Shown: positions 62,976 through 64,000 of the stretch, piece after piece
Numbering within the stretch: position 1 is the stretch's first letter
How the letters are laid out: each line of letters opens with the position of its first letter
Assembly (NCBI RefSeq): GCF_900101015.1
Contig: NZ_FNFZ01000010.1
Location: 5,588-69,587 of the forward strand
Source: Sarcina sp. DSM 11001
GTDB lineage: Bacteria; Bacillota; Clostridia; Lachnospirales; Lachnospiraceae
DNA: 64,000 nucleotides
Direction: 5' to 3'
Notes under the pieces: generated by a model
What the model was told of the DNA's origin: nothing
Seen by the model: the letters and a program-made list of their open reading frames with translations, nothing else
Databases searched by the model: none
Translations under genes and position numbers: made by a program

Positions 62976-63048
62976 GGAAAACCGGGACCGCAGCCGGCTG
63001 CTCTGCACCAGATCGGGCAGGGCATGAGGGACTGCCTGACGGTTTTCC
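62976..63048 (+). promoter_or_regulatory. Structured leader candidate upstream of rnfC
   Basis: GGAAAACCG (62976-62984) pairs exactly with CGGTTTTCC (63040-63048). The enclosed part holds two hairpins: GCAG-CCGG-CTGC and CGGGCAG (63014-63020) with CTGCCTG (63032-63038). This gives a three-way-junction-like RNA in the rnfC leader. It does not match a riboswitch class I know. Confidence 0.45.
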
Positions 63049-63151
63049 CGAAATGAAAATGGAACAATCTGTCCTGGATCCGCACTGTGGGGGTGTGTGT
63101 GATAAGGACGGTGTTCATATGTCACATTTGGAGAAAGGGAGGAGCTAACTT

Positions 63152-64000
63152 ATGTTTTTCAAATCAAGGCATTTGAACAGCATTAACGCCGGCCATCATA
63201 AGCACACGGCCGGATGTGCGACAGAGATCATGCCGGTTCCTGCTACTGTCAGGATCTCCATGTCGCAGAACATTGGTGCGCCCTGTAAGCCCCTTGTCAA
63301 AAAGGGGGACACGGTCCTGGTGGGCCAGAAGATCGGCGACACGGATGCGTTTCTGCATGTGCCTGTCCACGCCAGTGTTTCCGGTAAGGTGACCGGTATT
63401 GAAACACAGCGTAACGCCATGGGCGGTATGGACACGATGGTTGTCATCGAGTCCGACGGACAGCAGACAATGGATCCTGAGATCAAACCGCCGGTCGTCA
63501 CAAACCACAAGGAATTCGTGGAAGCTGTCAAGGAAAGCGGCCTGGTAGGCCTGGGCGGCGCATCTTTCCCGACCTGGCTCAAATTCAATCCCAAGGACAT
63601 GAACAGCGTCAAGACGCTGATCATCAACGGTGCGGAGTGTGAGCCTTTCATTACGTCGGACCACAGGACAATGCTGGAGGATGCCCAAAACGTGATCGAC
63701 GGCGCGCTTGCCGTCATGAAGTACCTTGAACTCGATGAGTGCTATATCGGTATCGAGGACAATAAGCAGGATGCCATCGATAACTTTGATATGATGTTCT
63801 CACAGCAGGGCATCAACAATATGTACACATTCCCGCTCAAGGCAAGCTATCCGAAGGGCGCGGAGCGTGTCCTGATCTATGAGGTGCTTGGCAAGGTCTG
63901 TGACGCAGGCGTTCTGCCGGCGGATCTGGGATGCATCGTTTCCAACGTCACTTCGATCGCTTTCCTGGGCCAGTATCTGAAGGACGGTATTCCGCTCATT
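63152..64000 (+). CDS. rnfC: Rnf electron-transport complex subunit C, 3' end cut by the window
   Basis: The frame is open from the ATG at 63152 to the window edge (283 codons). GGGAGGAG lies about ten bases upstream. The N-terminal barrel-like region (about 25-115) is followed by the flavin/NADH-binding signature GLVGLGGASFPTWLK (about 130-145), TLIINGAECEPF (about 152-163) and YPKGAERVLIYEVLG. The four-cysteine iron-sulfur motifs expected at the C-terminus lie beyond the window. RnfC accepts or donates NADH electrons in the membrane Rnf complex, which couples ferredoxin oxidation to ion transport. rnfC is commonly the first gene of the operon in Clostridia. Confidence 0.95.
   Translation, partial: MFFKSRHLNSINAGHHKHTAGCATEIMPVPATVRISMSQNIGAPCKPLVKKGDTVLVGQKIGDTDAFLHVPVHASVSGKVTGIETQRNAMGGMDTMVVIESDGQQTMDPEIKPPVVTNHKEFVEAVKESGLVGLGGASFPTWLKFNPKDMNSVKTLIINGAECEPFITSDHRTMLEDAQNVIDGALAVMKYLELDECYIGIEDNKQDAIDNFDMMFSQQGINNMYTFPLKASYPKGAERVLIYEVLGKVCDAGVLPADLGCIVSNVTSIAFLGQYLKDGIPLI

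Noticed and set aside
62927-63148. 73-codon frame in the rnfC leader
   Set aside because: It starts without a binding site, overlaps a structured leader and has no protein-like pattern.

Overview
The window looks like chromosomal DNA of an anaerobic Firmicute, most likely of the family Lachnospiraceae (Clostridia). The reasons are AGGAGG-type ribosome binding sites, the cmk-ispH-rpsA arrangement, a class III fructose-1,6-bisphosphatase, a BaiN-type flavoprotein, a secreted metallo-beta-lactamase-fold protein with cell-wall-binding repeats, and the start of an Rnf operon. Genus and species cannot be read from the sequence. About 45 protein genes, one tRNA and one probable structured ncRNA are supported. 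No complete insertion sequence, prophage or CRISPR array was seen.

Layout. 1-3600 (minus strand): an ExbB/MotA-type channel subunit followed by a hexapeptide-repeat protein cut by the window edge, then an ATP-grasp enzyme and an esterase. 4176-9161: an apparent operon of a leucine-rich-repeat protein, a VWA protein with a degenerate metallopeptidase domain, a MoxR-like AAA+ ATPase and a small unknown protein. 9291-14729: truA, two HAD phosphatases, proC, metY and a SprT/YgjP-type metallopeptidase. 14996-15703: a secreted fibronectin-III-like protein. 16073-19785: tRNA-Arg(CCG) and the glycolytic genes gap, pgk and tpiA. 19955-29865: a SIMPL lipoprotein, a family 3 glycoside hydrolase, a YkgJ-like cysteine-cluster protein, BaiN, the MBL protein, cmk, ispH and rpsA. 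30099-35059: a nucleotide-sugar epimerase and glycosyltransferase pair, a cytidylate-kinase-like protein and a YprB-like nuclease. 35626-48840: fbp, thrC, pepP, a 6S-like RNA, pheS-pheT, an M18 aminopeptidase and queA. 48911-62716: a surface-polysaccharide region containing glycosyltransferases, a SpoIIE-type phosphatase with a propeller sensor, LicD, a fused Wzy-like/Wzx protein, a Wzz-like protein with a degenerate kinase-like domain, and a CotH-type kinase. 63152-64000: the start of rnfC.

Two features run through the whole window. First, many intergenic regions carry a short tandem repeat with its own unit sequence and length (11, 12, 13, 15-16, 16, 17, 19, 20, 21, 47 or 61 bp), often ending at a ribosome binding site. 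The same kind of repeat growth occurs inside two genes of the polysaccharide region and in the ExbB-linked gene. Second, a dispersed element of about 160-180 bp with three hairpins occurs four times in the same orientation, with paired changes in its stems, and a second smaller repeat resembles IS200/IS605 ends.

How the genes work together. gap-pgk-tpiA and fbp cover lower glycolysis and gluconeogenesis. metY, thrC and proC cover amino-acid synthesis. truA, queA, rpsA, pheST and tRNA-Arg serve translation. The 48911-62716 block would build, polymerise, flip and decorate a surface glycan, and it also encodes a kinase-fold protein and a phosphatase. Assignments rest on reading motifs by eye; no database search or folding program was run.
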